Shown piece after piece: positions 25,172 through 32,824 of a stretch of DNA of 64,000 nt. Source of the stretch: Virgibacillus_F necropolis_A (GTDB taxonomy: Bacteria; Bacillota; Bacilli; Bacillales; Amphibacillaceae). The notes beneath the pieces were generated by a model. That model saw only the letters and a list, made by a program, of their open reading frames with translations. It was not told where the DNA came from and did not search any database. The translations under genes and the position numbers were made by a program. Every line of letters starts with the position of its first letter. Position 1 is the first letter of the stretch. Where the stretch lies: contig NZ_CP084992.1 of assembly GCF_044793635.1 (NCBI RefSeq), forward strand, positions 3,534,001 to 3,598,000, written 5' to 3'.

Positions 25172-27091
25172 CTAAATCATCCGCAGCAACAACTTCTTCA
25201 AAAGTGGTGCGAAATGTTCAGGTAGCTCGGCAACACTTGGAATCATGACGCGTTCCTTCCCGTAAATATTTTTCATCGTTGAATCTTCTCTTTCGTCAAT
25301 CTCTCCATCTGCTAAAAACATGCCAATCACATCGATGCCTTTTTTACGGGCCTCCAATACTGCAACGTTCGTATCGATAATGCCATTTTGATCATAATTC
25401 ATAGCAGCTGGTTCGCCATCTGAAAATACAAGCAGGAATTTGTTCTTTTCTCTCCTGGCTGTTAATGCCTTTGTCATGACCCGTATGCTAAATCCATCGC
25501 GGTTATCTTCCTGTGGCTCAAGCTGCATGATTCTTGCCCCATTGTTCTTATAGTAAGAATCCGAGTGAGAATGGATTTCATGAAAATAATTCGGTTGATA
25601 GTTTTCCTTCACGTCATTTGCATCCTCCCAAAAACCGACGATGGAATGGGGGATCTTCAGCTGATTTAATACTTCATGAAACAGAACAATTCCTCGTTTG
25701 GTTTCATCCATTTTGTTATGCATGGAAGCGGAACAGTCCACGAGCAGGGTGAAAACGGCATCAACGTCTTTTGATTCCTGATTTTTCTTATAAAATACCC
25801 TCGGGTTTTCATCGACAATAACAGGCAGCAATTTTTTTGATAGGCGACCAAACATTAAATCTTTCCGTGGATCGTTCTTTTTGTGTTCCAATACTTTTTC
25901 AATGGTGGACGCAAGCTTTCGTTTGTAGGCTTCAATCGTACTTACTACTTTTTGGTAAGCCAGTTCATCTTCCTTCGAGGGTGATGTAGCTTTCTTTTCA
26001 ATCGCGACAGCATCCTTATTTGCCTCGCCATAGATCGATTCGGTTGCTTGCTTTCCTTGGTTTGATCCTTGTTTCTCTAGCGAATCGACTTCTGAGTAAT
26101 CATTTTTATCGCTTTGTCCTGAAGCCCCTTGAATGGTTCCCATCGTTTGATCAGCATCTTCGGTTTCCCTCGTTCCGCCACCCAAAATGTTTGTCTTCGT
26201 GCCATCTTCTAATTCAAATTGCAGAAAGGTTTGCTCCCTGTCACTGTTTTGATTTTCCCGGTGCCAGCTGGAAAATTGTTCATCGAAATACTCATTTTTT
26301 TCTTCATCTACTTCTTCTGTATCATCGTTCGCCACATCGTCTGTCCGTGTTAATTCATCGAATAATGTATTCAGGCTATACTTTTCGATGTTTGAGATGG
26401 GAAATGTGAAATAGTCCTTTACCATGTCGTTGTAATCGACCTCTAATTGCAAGACGATCTGCTCAGCAATCCTAATTACCGCTTTCGTACCTTTTGCTTC
26501 AAATGATGCATAAATATGCGGTTTTATTTTTTCCATATGGGTAAGCTGTTGCTCATTCGCCCTTGGAAAAGTTGGATCTGGCTGATCAGATTGGAGGACC
26601 AGATAGATGAGACAAAACAATTCATCAAGCGGATAGCTTCTTGTCACGGTCGTCGCAAGTTCTTTTTCAAAATGATGTTTCAAGTATTTTCTACGGATAG
26701 CAAATTCCCTTTTCGTACCTGGTCGATCTTTTGTAATGATCTCCTCCAGGCGTAGATCCTCCAGTAACGTAACAAGCTGAACAGCAAATTTGGGCAGACT
26801 TGATTCGTTTGTCTGTTCTAAATAGGCTTTTAAGGAGGGCACGTGTGATTCATGTAATGTTCCAATCGTCCGTAAAAACACATCCGTTTTATACCCGGAC
26901 TCCTTAATCACTTCATTCACCACATCCCAGAAATGACTGCCTGTCACCCTGTCATCGATAAGGTCAATAAATGACCCATATGTATAGTCGAATGTTAAAT
27001 CCGGATTATCCGCTAAAATAGTGGTTAAGTCCTGTAATTGCAGAAATAAATTCGTATCAATCTTGGAATCATCCCATCGATTATATTTCAT
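25172..27091 (-). CDS. yojO: VWA-domain protein (NorD/CobT-like), partner of the MoxR ATPase
   Basis: 639 aa. N-terminal helical part, a long acidic and Gln/Ser-rich middle, and a C-terminal von Willebrand A domain with an intact MIDAS DxSxS: DCSAS, Asp452-Ser456. Resembles B. subtilis YojO and NorD-type proteins, which work with a MoxR AAA+ ATPase to remodel or activate a target. The ATPase gene lies upstream on the same strand. No nitric oxide reductase gene is present, so the client is unknown. Ribosome site AAAGGAGGT. Confidence 0.8.
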   Translation of the reverse strand: MKYNRWDDSKIDTNLFLQLQDLTTILADNPDLTFDYTYGSFIDLIDDRVTGSHFWDVVNEVIKESGYKTDVFLRTIGTLHESHVPSLKAYLEQTNESSLPKFAVQLVTLLEDLRLEEIITKDRPGTKREFAIRRKYLKHHFEKELATTVTRSYPLDELFCLIYLVLQSDQPDPTFPRANEQQLTHMEKIKPHIYASFEAKGTKAVIRIAEQIVLQLEVDYNDMVKDYFTFPISNIEKYSLNTLFDELTRTDDVANDDTEEVDEEKNEYFDEQFSSWHRENQNSDREQTFLQFELEDGTKTNILGGGTRETEDADQTMGTIQGASGQSDKNDYSEVDSLEKQGSNQGKQATESIYGEANKDAVAIEKKATSPSKEDELAYQKVVSTIEAYKRKLASTIEKVLEHKKNDPRKDLMFGRLSKKLLPVIVDENPRVFYKKNQESKDVDAVFTLLVDCSASMHNKMDETKRGIVLFHEVLNQLKIPHSIVGFWEDANDVKENYQPNYFHEIHSHSDSYYKNNGARIMQLEPQEDNRDGFSIRVMTKALTARREKNKFLLVFSDGEPAAMNYDQNGIIDTNVAVLEARKKGIDVIGMFLADGEIDEREDSTMKNIYGKERVMIPSVAELPEHFAPLLKKLLLRMI

Positions 27092-27119
27092 CGGGTAACC
27101 TCCTTTCGTGTCTGGATTC

Positions 27120-27370
27120 CGCTTTTCTGTGTCTAGCTAGGCTCCTAGCGACTAGCAAATAGTTAGTCCTGATGAATGTACGGAAAGTTCACCGTACGTT
27201 CACAGTCCTATCTATTTGTACGTCACTGACCAGTTGCCTTCGCTTTTCTTGTCTAGCTGCTGCTCCTAGAAGCTGCTGTCATAAGCAAGGAACACTAAGA
27301 ACGCTAAACCCATGCGTTCTATGGTTCCTTGCTTATGCGTCCGCTTCTGACCAGTCGCCTACGCTTTTCT
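27120..27370. repeat. Tandem pair of about 121-bp Bacillaceae intergenic repeats
   Basis: Two units share the border GCTTTTCT (at 27121, 27242 and 27363) and the words GTCTAGCT...GCTCCTAG and CTGACCAGT(T/C)GCCT. Each unit holds its own central hairpin: GTACGG/CCGTAC in the first, and CATAAGCAAGGAAC (27280-27293) with its complement (27324-27337) in the second. They lie inside the yojN-yojO operon and may attenuate or stabilise the transcript. Confidence 0.75.
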
Positions 27371-27372
27371 AT

Positions 27373-28248
27373 TTAGAACAGCGTGTCTGTTAGATTTTTG
27401 ACAAACTCTTGTTCTCTTTCTTCCTCTAACTTGTCTACGATAGAACGAAGAATTGCACGTTTTGGCGGAATGATAACACTTAGATCACAAGCGTCAAGCA
27501 ATGCGCGGATTGATGCAGCATCTTCTGATAGTTTTCCTTGGGAAACGGCACGAATGAGATCGGTGGACAAGGTAACAAACAAGTCAATTGTCTTTTCGTT
27601 CGTTAATTGTGTATTCGTTTGAATCAAGTTCTTTAATTGTTCGCCTTCAATATACGGAACATCAATGACAATGAAGCGGTTTTTCAGCGCCTCATTCAAT
27701 GGGACTGTACCAACATAACCTTCGTTGATCGCAGCAATTACATTAAAGCCATTTTTTGCCGTAATGATTTCGTTTGTAAATGGATTGGTAATCGTTCTTC
27801 GGTAGTCAAGCACGCCGTTAATGAGCGGCAATGTTTCTGGTTTGGCCATATTTATTTCATCAATATAGAGAAAGGTACCACCATTCATGGCACTCGTCAC
27901 GGGACCCGGTACAAATTCAATCCGTTGTTTTTCTGCTTCATATGTCAACGTTTTAAAGCCCATTAAGCTTTCTGCATCCAAATCCACCGAGCAATTCACA
28001 CTGAACATCGGTTGATGGAATAGATTAGATAAGGTTTCAGCGAACTTTGTTTTTCCAGCGCCTGTAGGACCTTTCAGTAAAATGTTTTTCCCCATGCTAA
28101 GCGCCGAAATCGCATCGATTAACAGTTCTATATGAGGGGGGACATAGCCACCTTCTCGAATTAATTCTTGAAATGAGTCATCATTTTCTCTTTGGTTTTT
28201 ATTCAAAATTGCAGTTATATTTTCTGGCAGATTGTAGTTAGTGTGCAT
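27373..28248 (-). CDS. yojN: MoxR-family AAA+ ATPase (NorQ/GvpN-like)
   Basis: 291 aa. Walker A GPTGAGKT at residues 60-67, Walker B in FLYIDEINMAKPETLPL, sensor 1 in NVIAAINEGYVGT, arginine finger in LNEALKNRF. Close to B. subtilis YojN and NorQ/CbbQ proteins that remodel a partner with a VWA protein; yojO follows after a 281-bp repeat-filled gap. Ribosome site AAAGGAG. Confidence 0.85.
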   Translation of the reverse strand: MHTNYNLPENITAILNKNQRENDDSFQELIREGGYVPPHIELLIDAISALSMGKNILLKGPTGAGKTKFAETLSNLFHQPMFSVNCSVDLDAESLMGFKTLTYEAEKQRIEFVPGPVTSAMNGGTFLYIDEINMAKPETLPLINGVLDYRRTITNPFTNEIITAKNGFNVIAAINEGYVGTVPLNEALKNRFIVIDVPYIEGEQLKNLIQTNTQLTNEKTIDLFVTLSTDLIRAVSQGKLSEDAASIRALLDACDLSVIIPPKRAILRSIVDKLEEEREQEFVKNLTDTLF

Positions 28249-28487
28249 GGGTAAACTCCTTTCAAAGACATTTTAAACCTTATGAGGAAAGATGACAAAG
28301 TTTGTGGGTTGGGAATAGGATTCTTGTCCCACTTTTCCCATACAAGCCTACAATTCTGAACTTGCCTGTTCTTCTTTAAAGTATGTATGTATCTCCTATA
28401 TGAAGTAAACAATTTACATGGTGAGTCAAAAATTGATAGTTCTGAGATGAATACCTGAACACAACAGTTATGGAAAGGGGAGACAGC

Positions 28488-28895
28488 ATGTTTTCTTTTC
28501 GAGGAGACGCACATAAACTTTTTCTTACATTAAAAGGGCAAAAGGATATCCATTCCAATAAGGAGCTTAAAGAGACAGCTGAAATCAAATCCTTCTATGA
28601 ATCCCTTGAAAGCAAAACACTCCAATTAGTCCATTATCGAATGATTAAAGAACGAAACGGAATGGGGATGATCCCTATCTTTGTTACTGGAATTCCCTGG
28701 CTTTTGTTTTTAATTTCGGACAAAATTCAGGACGTTTTGTTTACGAAGGGCGGCATGCATTGGGCGGCTTTTATTTTTCTTTACCTCATTCTTCTAACGA
28801 TTAGCGTGATTTTTCATTTTAAGGAAAAAGCATGGGCTGCGTTTCATATTGAAATGATCGAGGATATTTTGAGTGAGAGGGATAAAGGCAGTTAA
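28488..28895 (+). CDS. Membrane protein of unknown function
   Basis: 135 aa with a charged cytosolic N-terminal half, two adjacent membrane helices (MGMIPIFVTGIPWLLFLIS; AAFIFLYLILLTISVIFHF) and a short tail. ATG 28488 follows AAAGGGGAG. Divergent from yojN. No family recognised. Confidence 0.6.
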   Translation: MFSFRGDAHKLFLTLKGQKDIHSNKELKETAEIKSFYESLESKTLQLVHYRMIKERNGMGMIPIFVTGIPWLLFLISDKIQDVLFTKGGMHWAAFIFLYLILLTISVIFHFKEKAWAAFHIEMIEDILSERDKGS

Positions 28896-28942
28896 CGTAA
28901 GCAGTTTAGGAAACAATGAACCAACGAAAGTGTAAAACATAG

Positions 28943-28970
28943 TTGACATTATTGTTGGTTCCCTTATAAT
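28943..28970 (+). promoter_or_regulatory. Sigma-A promoter of the xre gene
   Basis: TTGACA (28943-28948), 16-bp spacer, TATAAT (28965-28970). Directly followed by a perfect palindrome. Confidence 0.85.
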
Positions 28971-28971
28971 T

Positions 28972-28999
28972 ATAACTGTAAAATATATTTTACAGTTAT
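28972..28999. promoter_or_regulatory. 28-bp perfect palindrome, operator for the XRE regulator
   Basis: Half-site ATAACTGTAAAATA repeated in inverse with no spacer, covering the transcription start between the -10 box and the xre gene. Position and symmetry suggest autoregulation by the XRE protein. Confidence 0.65.
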
Positions 29000-29017
29000 G
29001 GATTAAGTTGGTGATTT

Positions 29018-29209
29018 ATGAAAAATCGAATAAAAGAATTAAGGAAAGCTAAAAAACTTTCTCAAGAAGAACTAGCGAATAGTTGTGATGTATCTCGTCA
29101 AACAATCAATGCAATTGAGAATGAAAAATATGACCCAAGTTTAAACTTAGCATTTGAATTAGCCAGAAAGTTGGATACTAGGGTGGACGAACTATTTCTA
29201 AAAGAATAG
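29018..29209 (+). CDS. XRE-family HTH regulator (YvzC/YozG-like)
   Basis: 63 aa, essentially one Cro/cI HTH (LSQEELANSCDVSRQTINAI) plus a short dimer tail (DTRVDELFLKE). Controls a promoter, very likely its own, through the adjacent palindrome. The following gene, 12 bp away, encodes its usual partner, a small membrane protein; such pairs are common in Firmicutes. Confidence 0.85.
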   Translation: MKNRIKELRKAKKLSQEELANSCDVSRQTINAIENEKYDPSLNLAFELARKLDTRVDELFLKE

Positions 29210-29221
29210 GGGGGGATTTAT

Positions 29222-29617
29222 ATGAAAAAAAATTCAAATCTGATAAGCGGGATATTCTTATCGTTAGCCACATTATTTTTATTATCGATGTATGCTTCAG
29301 AATATATCAATGGATTGGAAATAGGCATAACAGATGTGATGATTTTTGTTTTATTACTAACTTCCTGGTTTCAATTCTTCACATGGGGTTCGGATAAAAA
29401 GGTTCAAAAAGATGAATTAGGGAAAAAGGTAGCCAATAACAGTGCGAAATTAAGTTATCATATTCTAACAGGAAGTCTGTTCATTGTATGGATTATTGAC
29501 AGGATTGTCTTCGTGAGAAAGAATGAATTTGGTAATGTTTCTTTGTTTATAGCACTTTGTCTTGCAACTATCCTCTTCCCAATAATCCAGTTTTTTTCAG
29601 CAAGGAAATACATATAA
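29222..29617 (+). CDS. Four-helix membrane protein paired with the XRE regulator
   Basis: 131 aa, four hydrophobic helices, central loop FFTWGSDKKVQKDELGKK and NSAKLSYH, ending SARKY. Paralogue of the protein at 13866. Co-transcribed with the XRE gene, so it may sense or modulate its signal at the membrane; this is inference. Ribosome site AGGGGGGG. Confidence 0.7.
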   Translation: MKKNSNLISGIFLSLATLFLLSMYASEYINGLEIGITDVMIFVLLLTSWFQFFTWGSDKKVQKDELGKKVANNSAKLSYHILTGSLFIVWIIDRIVFVRKNEFGNVSLFIALCLATILFPIIQFFSARKYI

Positions 29618-29778
29618 AGCAAAATAACCGTAAGCAATTTCTTGCTAATGAAACAGGCCAGGATTGTGGAGGAATATATTTACTTAATCATATAATTTAT
29701 TGTAAACTGAATTCAGACAATTATTTAAACGATTTATTATAAAACCATTATGAGTATAACAATAAGGGGGAAATTAAC

Positions 29779-30354
29779 ATGACAAATAAAATCAGCAATA
29801 AAAAGGAATTGTCACTAGAACAACGTGAAGAATTAATCGGAGCATTGAAAGCCCGTTTTGAGAAAAACATGCACCGCCATGAGGGTTTTGAATGGGCTGA
29901 AGTCCAAGCAAAGTTGGATGCTAATATTGAAAAACTATGGTCGCTCAATGAAATGGAAAGAACTGACGGTGAACCGGACGTTGTTGGTCATGATAAAAAG
30001 ACGAGCGAATACATTTTTAATGACTGTTCAGCAGAAAGTCCTAAAGGTCGCAGAAGTATTTGTTACGACCGTGAAGCGCTGGAGTCTAGGAAAAAACATA
30101 AACCAGAAAATAACGCTATTGATATGGCAACTGCCATGGGCATTGAACTTTTAACGGAAGAACAATATCGAGCGTTGCAGAAACTTGAAACTTTCGATAG
30201 GAAAACATCGAGTTGGGTGCAAACCCCCTCTGATATTAGGGAACTCGGTGGTGCCCTTTATTGTGATTGGCGCTTCGGGCATGTCTTTTTGTATCACAAC
30301 GGTGCGGACTCTTACTATGGTGCCAGAGGGTTCCGTGGCTCGCTAAGAATCTAA
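29779..30354 (+). CDS. DUF4256 family protein
   Basis: 191-aa soluble protein; the conserved stretches FEWAEVQAKLDAN, YIFNDCSAESPKGRRSICYD, ALESRKKHKPENNA and GGALYCDWRFGHVFLYHNGA are those of DUF4256, unknown function. Starts at ATG 29779 after AAGGGGG. Confidence 0.8.
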   Translation: MTNKISNKKELSLEQREELIGALKARFEKNMHRHEGFEWAEVQAKLDANIEKLWSLNEMERTDGEPDVVGHDKKTSEYIFNDCSAESPKGRRSICYDREALESRKKHKPENNAIDMATAMGIELLTEEQYRALQKLETFDRKTSSWVQTPSDIRELGGALYCDWRFGHVFLYHNGADSYYGARGFRGSLRI

Positions 30355-30598
30355 ATTTTGCACAAACAGCTAAATTTGAATTTGCGAATGGATCACCTAA
30401 GGAAAGGCTTTAATTTATTCTTCAACTATCGGGATGATGAAAATAAAATTATACAGAATGAAGTATTGAAATATATGGAATACAAGTGATAATATTATTA
30501 AATCAGTGTGTAGAGATATTGGTCTGATATAATTGATCAAAAATATATGTCTCATGATACGTCTGCCATCTGAAATATTATAAATGGAGATGACGAAT

Positions 30599-31096
30599 AT
30601 GCATGAGGAAACAAGATTACCCCGAAACGGAAAAGAATTTGTATTGTTTTTAGCCATCATTTCGGTGCTTTCAGTCAATATTATAGCACCACTTATCATG
30701 GGATTTGAATTTGGATTCAATAAAGAGGTTTATTTTAGAACATTACATGTAATTCCGTTTGTATGGATTTGTGTAATTTTATTGGTAATTCTAGTTGCAA
30801 ACCCGATAGTTAGCAAATTGGTACCAAAGTTCATTAAACCTACGGACGGATTTAATGCAAGAGTATTGTTCACTATATTGTTTAGCGTAACCATTTTGTC
30901 CATTTTACTGACAGTTATCGGGTCTTGGATTGGCATGAGAGAAATTAGTTTGGAACCGATTCAAACGTTCTTTTATGATTGGCCACGTAACTTTTTCATT
31001 GCTTTTTGGGTTGAAACGTTAATTGCCCAGCCGATAGCAAGATTTGCAATGAAAAAATTACATGCAAGTCAGACAAGTAAAGCAGTAAATGCATAA
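30599..31096 (+). CDS. DUF2798 family membrane protein
   Basis: 165 aa with four membrane helices; the LPRNGKEFVLFLAIISVLSV opening and the late PRNFFIAFWVETLIAQPIAR match DUF2798, unknown function. ATG 30599 is preceded by GGAG; ATG 30584 overlaps that site. An extended -10 TGATATAAT lies at 30525-30533. Terminator downstream. Confidence 0.7.
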   Translation: MHEETRLPRNGKEFVLFLAIISVLSVNIIAPLIMGFEFGFNKEVYFRTLHVIPFVWICVILLVILVANPIVSKLVPKFIKPTDGFNARVLFTILFSVTILSILLTVIGSWIGMREISLEPIQTFFYDWPRNFFIAFWVETLIAQPIARFAMKKLHASQTSKAVNA

Positions 31097-31159
31097 CACT
31101 TAATCTAAGTATTATTGTTGGCAAGGGTAATCCCTAAGAAATAATTTATAAGCCCACAG

Positions 31160-31192
31160 AGCCGATTGGTTTTATTAAAAAATCAGTCGGCT
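31160..31192 (+). terminator. Intrinsic terminator
   Basis: AGCCGATTG... with ...CAGTCGGCT, an A/T-rich inner stem, then a run of T. Confidence 0.75.
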
Positions 31193-31265
31193 TTTTTAAG
31201 CATAAAGTATAGGTGGAAAAACATATTGGCGGACGTAGAAAAACGGAGAGGAGAGGTTAATAATA

Positions 31266-31349
31266 ATATTTTTAATAATTTTGTCAGCTCTATTGGCAGG
31301 AACATATTTAGTGACACTTGGAATGTGGGAATTTAAGAGAAGGAATTAA
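31266..31349 (+). CDS. 27-aa membrane peptide with apparent ATA start, plus a following fragment
   Basis: ATA 31266 lies 9 nt after AGGAGAGG and reads FLIILSALLAGTYLVTLGMW to EFKRRN and TAA 31349. Overlapping its stop, another frame (31345-31416) reads NKKRYITYMAIGLFLVFAV and stops at TAA 31416, but has no well-spaced start. Both look like small membrane peptides; neither has a standard start codon. Weak support. Confidence 0.3.
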   Translation: MFLIILSALLAGTYLVTLGMWEFKRRN

Positions 31350-31522
31350 CAAAAAAAGATATATTACATATATGGCTATTGGATTATTTTTAGTATTTGC
31401 CGTTTTACGACTTTAAATTACTCAAGTCTTTGCTCCTAAAGGGCGCGTTCTGAAGTAAAGATCAGCGCTCATTTTTCAATTAAGCCATTTTGTGGAGGAT
31501 TACTGATCAAGAGGTGGAATCC

Positions 31523-31717
31523 ATGTTTCAAAAAGACAATAAATCTACATTATTAAATTATCTAGTTACATATGCATGTCTGTTCTTTATATTCTATTTC
31601 GCTGTCATGGTATTTAAATACATTACTAATGATAATTTAGATTGGTTAGAAACTTTTATATTCATGTTTTGTATTTCTCTTATATACCTTTTATTAAGGC
31701 AAACAAAAAAGAGATAA
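31523..31717 (+). CDS. 64-aa two-helix membrane protein, unknown
   Basis: Two hydrophobic helices (YLVTYACLFFIFYFAVMVF; FIFMFCISLIYLLL) and a basic C-terminus RQTKKR. ATG 31523 follows AAGAGGTGG, which rules out the earlier start at 31490. Confidence 0.5.
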   Translation: MFQKDNKSTLLNYLVTYACLFFIFYFAVMVFKYITNDNLDWLETFIFMFCISLIYLLLRQTKKR

Positions 31718-31723
31718 GCGCTT

Positions 31724-31891
31724 TTAATGCATGGGGCTATCGGTTTCGGTTTCCCCCTTATCTATTTTTTCGTATCTTACGGAAAGTGTTGCTTCGAACC
31801 ACTTAGGAATTGATTTATTATGAACAAGCTGAAAATCAATTAACTCATCTTTACATTCCCATCTATGTAAGCTTCCATGTCTATCCTTCAT
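31724..31891 (-). CDS. 55-aa soluble protein, unknown, divergent from cwlJ
   Basis: ATG 31891 follows AAGGAG with 5-nt spacing and opens a 55-codon frame reading MKDRHGSLHRWECKDELIDF, then KSIPKWFEATLSVRYEKIDK, ending GETETDSPMH. The composition is that of a folded acidic/basic protein and the ribosome site is sound, so I regard it as real although short. I do not recognise the family. It faces away from cwlJ and converges on the small membrane gene at 31523. Confidence 0.6.
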   Translation of the reverse strand: MKDRHGSLHRWECKDELIDFQLVHNKSIPKWFEATLSVRYEKIDKGETETDSPMH

Positions 31892-32081
31892 TATTGCTCC
31901 TTGAAGGTATCTTAATCAACAGTATTAGCATAGAATGCATAACATGATAGTGTGTCATGTTTAATGTTAGGTGTTTGTTTATTTCCACGATCATTTGTAG
32001 CAGTATTGCTATGGCATTTTGTGGATCTAAAATTTTGAACGACAGTACCAATATAAATAATGAAATCAGGTAGACTTTTTT

Positions 32082-32089
32082 CATACAAT
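32082..32089 (+). promoter_or_regulatory. Possible sigma-E -10 box (CATACAAT) of cwlJ
   Basis: Exact match to the sigma-E -10 consensus CATACANT, and cwlJ is sigma-E dependent in B. subtilis. No good -35 is visible, and the leader would be only about 12 nt, so support is limited. Confidence 0.3.
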
Positions 32090-32107
32090 ATTTTGGGGGT
32101 GAAAAAA

Positions 32108-32542
32108 ATGCCAATAGTAAAATACACCAGTGCAGACGTTGCTTTAATGGCAAGGATGATGAGAGCGGAAGCCGTGGGTGAAGGAAAACAAGGAATGTTG
32201 TATGTGGGAAATGTAATTGTTAACCGGGCAAAAGCGGATTGTTTAGATTTTAAAGATATAAGAACAATTAGAGAAGTCATTTTTCAAGTACAAGGAGGAA
32301 ATTATTCTTTTGAAGCTGTTCAAAAGGGTAGTCTATTTTATAAAGGAGCGAGATCTGCTGAGAAAAGATTAGCAGAAAAGAATTTGAAATTTTGGAGACA
32401 ACACCCAGCGAGATATGCTCTTTGGTATTTCAATCCATATACTGCATGTCCTCCAACATGGTACGGGGAACCTTTAACTGGTCGTTTTAAAAATCATTGT
32501 TATTATGAACCAGCAGCTGGAACATGTGCCAGTGTTTATTAA
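32108..32542 (+). CDS. cwlJ: Spore cortex-lytic enzyme CwlJ
   Basis: 144 aa, the Hydrolase_2 (SleB C-terminal) domain alone, as in CwlJ (about 142 aa). MARMMRAEAVGEGKQGMLYV carries the catalytic Glu region; GNVIVNRAKADCLDFKDIRT, SLWYF-like ALWYFNPYTACPPTWY and FKNHCYYEP complete the family pattern. CwlJ sits in the spore coat and degrades cortex peptidoglycan during Ca-DPA-triggered germination. GerQ, needed for CwlJ localisation in B. subtilis, is not encoded nearby. ATG 32108 follows GGGGGTG. Confidence 0.88.
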   Translation: MPIVKYTSADVALMARMMRAEAVGEGKQGMLYVGNVIVNRAKADCLDFKDIRTIREVIFQVQGGNYSFEAVQKGSLFYKGARSAEKRLAEKNLKFWRQHPARYALWYFNPYTACPPTWYGEPLTGRFKNHCYYEPAAGTCASVY

Positions 32543-32616
32543 TTTATTGTATTTTATGAAATTGTACTTAAACTGAGGCTAGTTTAAGAGGTACCTAGGA
32601 ACTGGTTCCTAAGTAA

Positions 32617-32658
32617 AAGGCTCTTACTTTGTGTTCATCTACACAAAGTAAGAGCCTT
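32617..32658 (+). terminator. Intrinsic terminator of cwlJ
   Basis: Perfect 17-bp stem AAGGCTCTTACTTTGTG with its complement and an 8-nt loop. The T-tail is weak (TTAATTGTTTATTACTTTTTC). A smaller AGGAAC/GTTCCT hairpin precedes it. The remaining gap to the P450 gene shows nothing else. Confidence 0.65.
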
Positions 32659-32824
32659 AATTGTTTATTACTTTTTCTTTTATTATCGATATCGTCATTA
32701 TCTTCCTCCGAACAACTATTACTTTTTCAATCGTTCAGAATACTGTTATTTTAGGTCCAAGTATATTGAGAATAAACAGGAAAGATCTACAAAGAATAAG
32801 AACATTATATAGGGGAAATGGGGG

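Noticed and set aside
27120..27370. Possible CRISPR or long tandem array
   Set aside because: Only two units of about 121 bp with different interiors; this is a dispersed Bacillaceae repeat.
30388..30489. 33-codon ORF after DUF4256 (reads MDHLRKGFNLFFNYRDDENK)
   Set aside because: Protein-like but no ribosome site and no recognisable family; too weak to annotate.
31712..31770. AGATAAG ... CTTATCT plus TTTTTT as a terminator
   Set aside because: The 7-bp arms are 38 bp apart and the segment is the 3' end of the 55-aa minus-strand gene.
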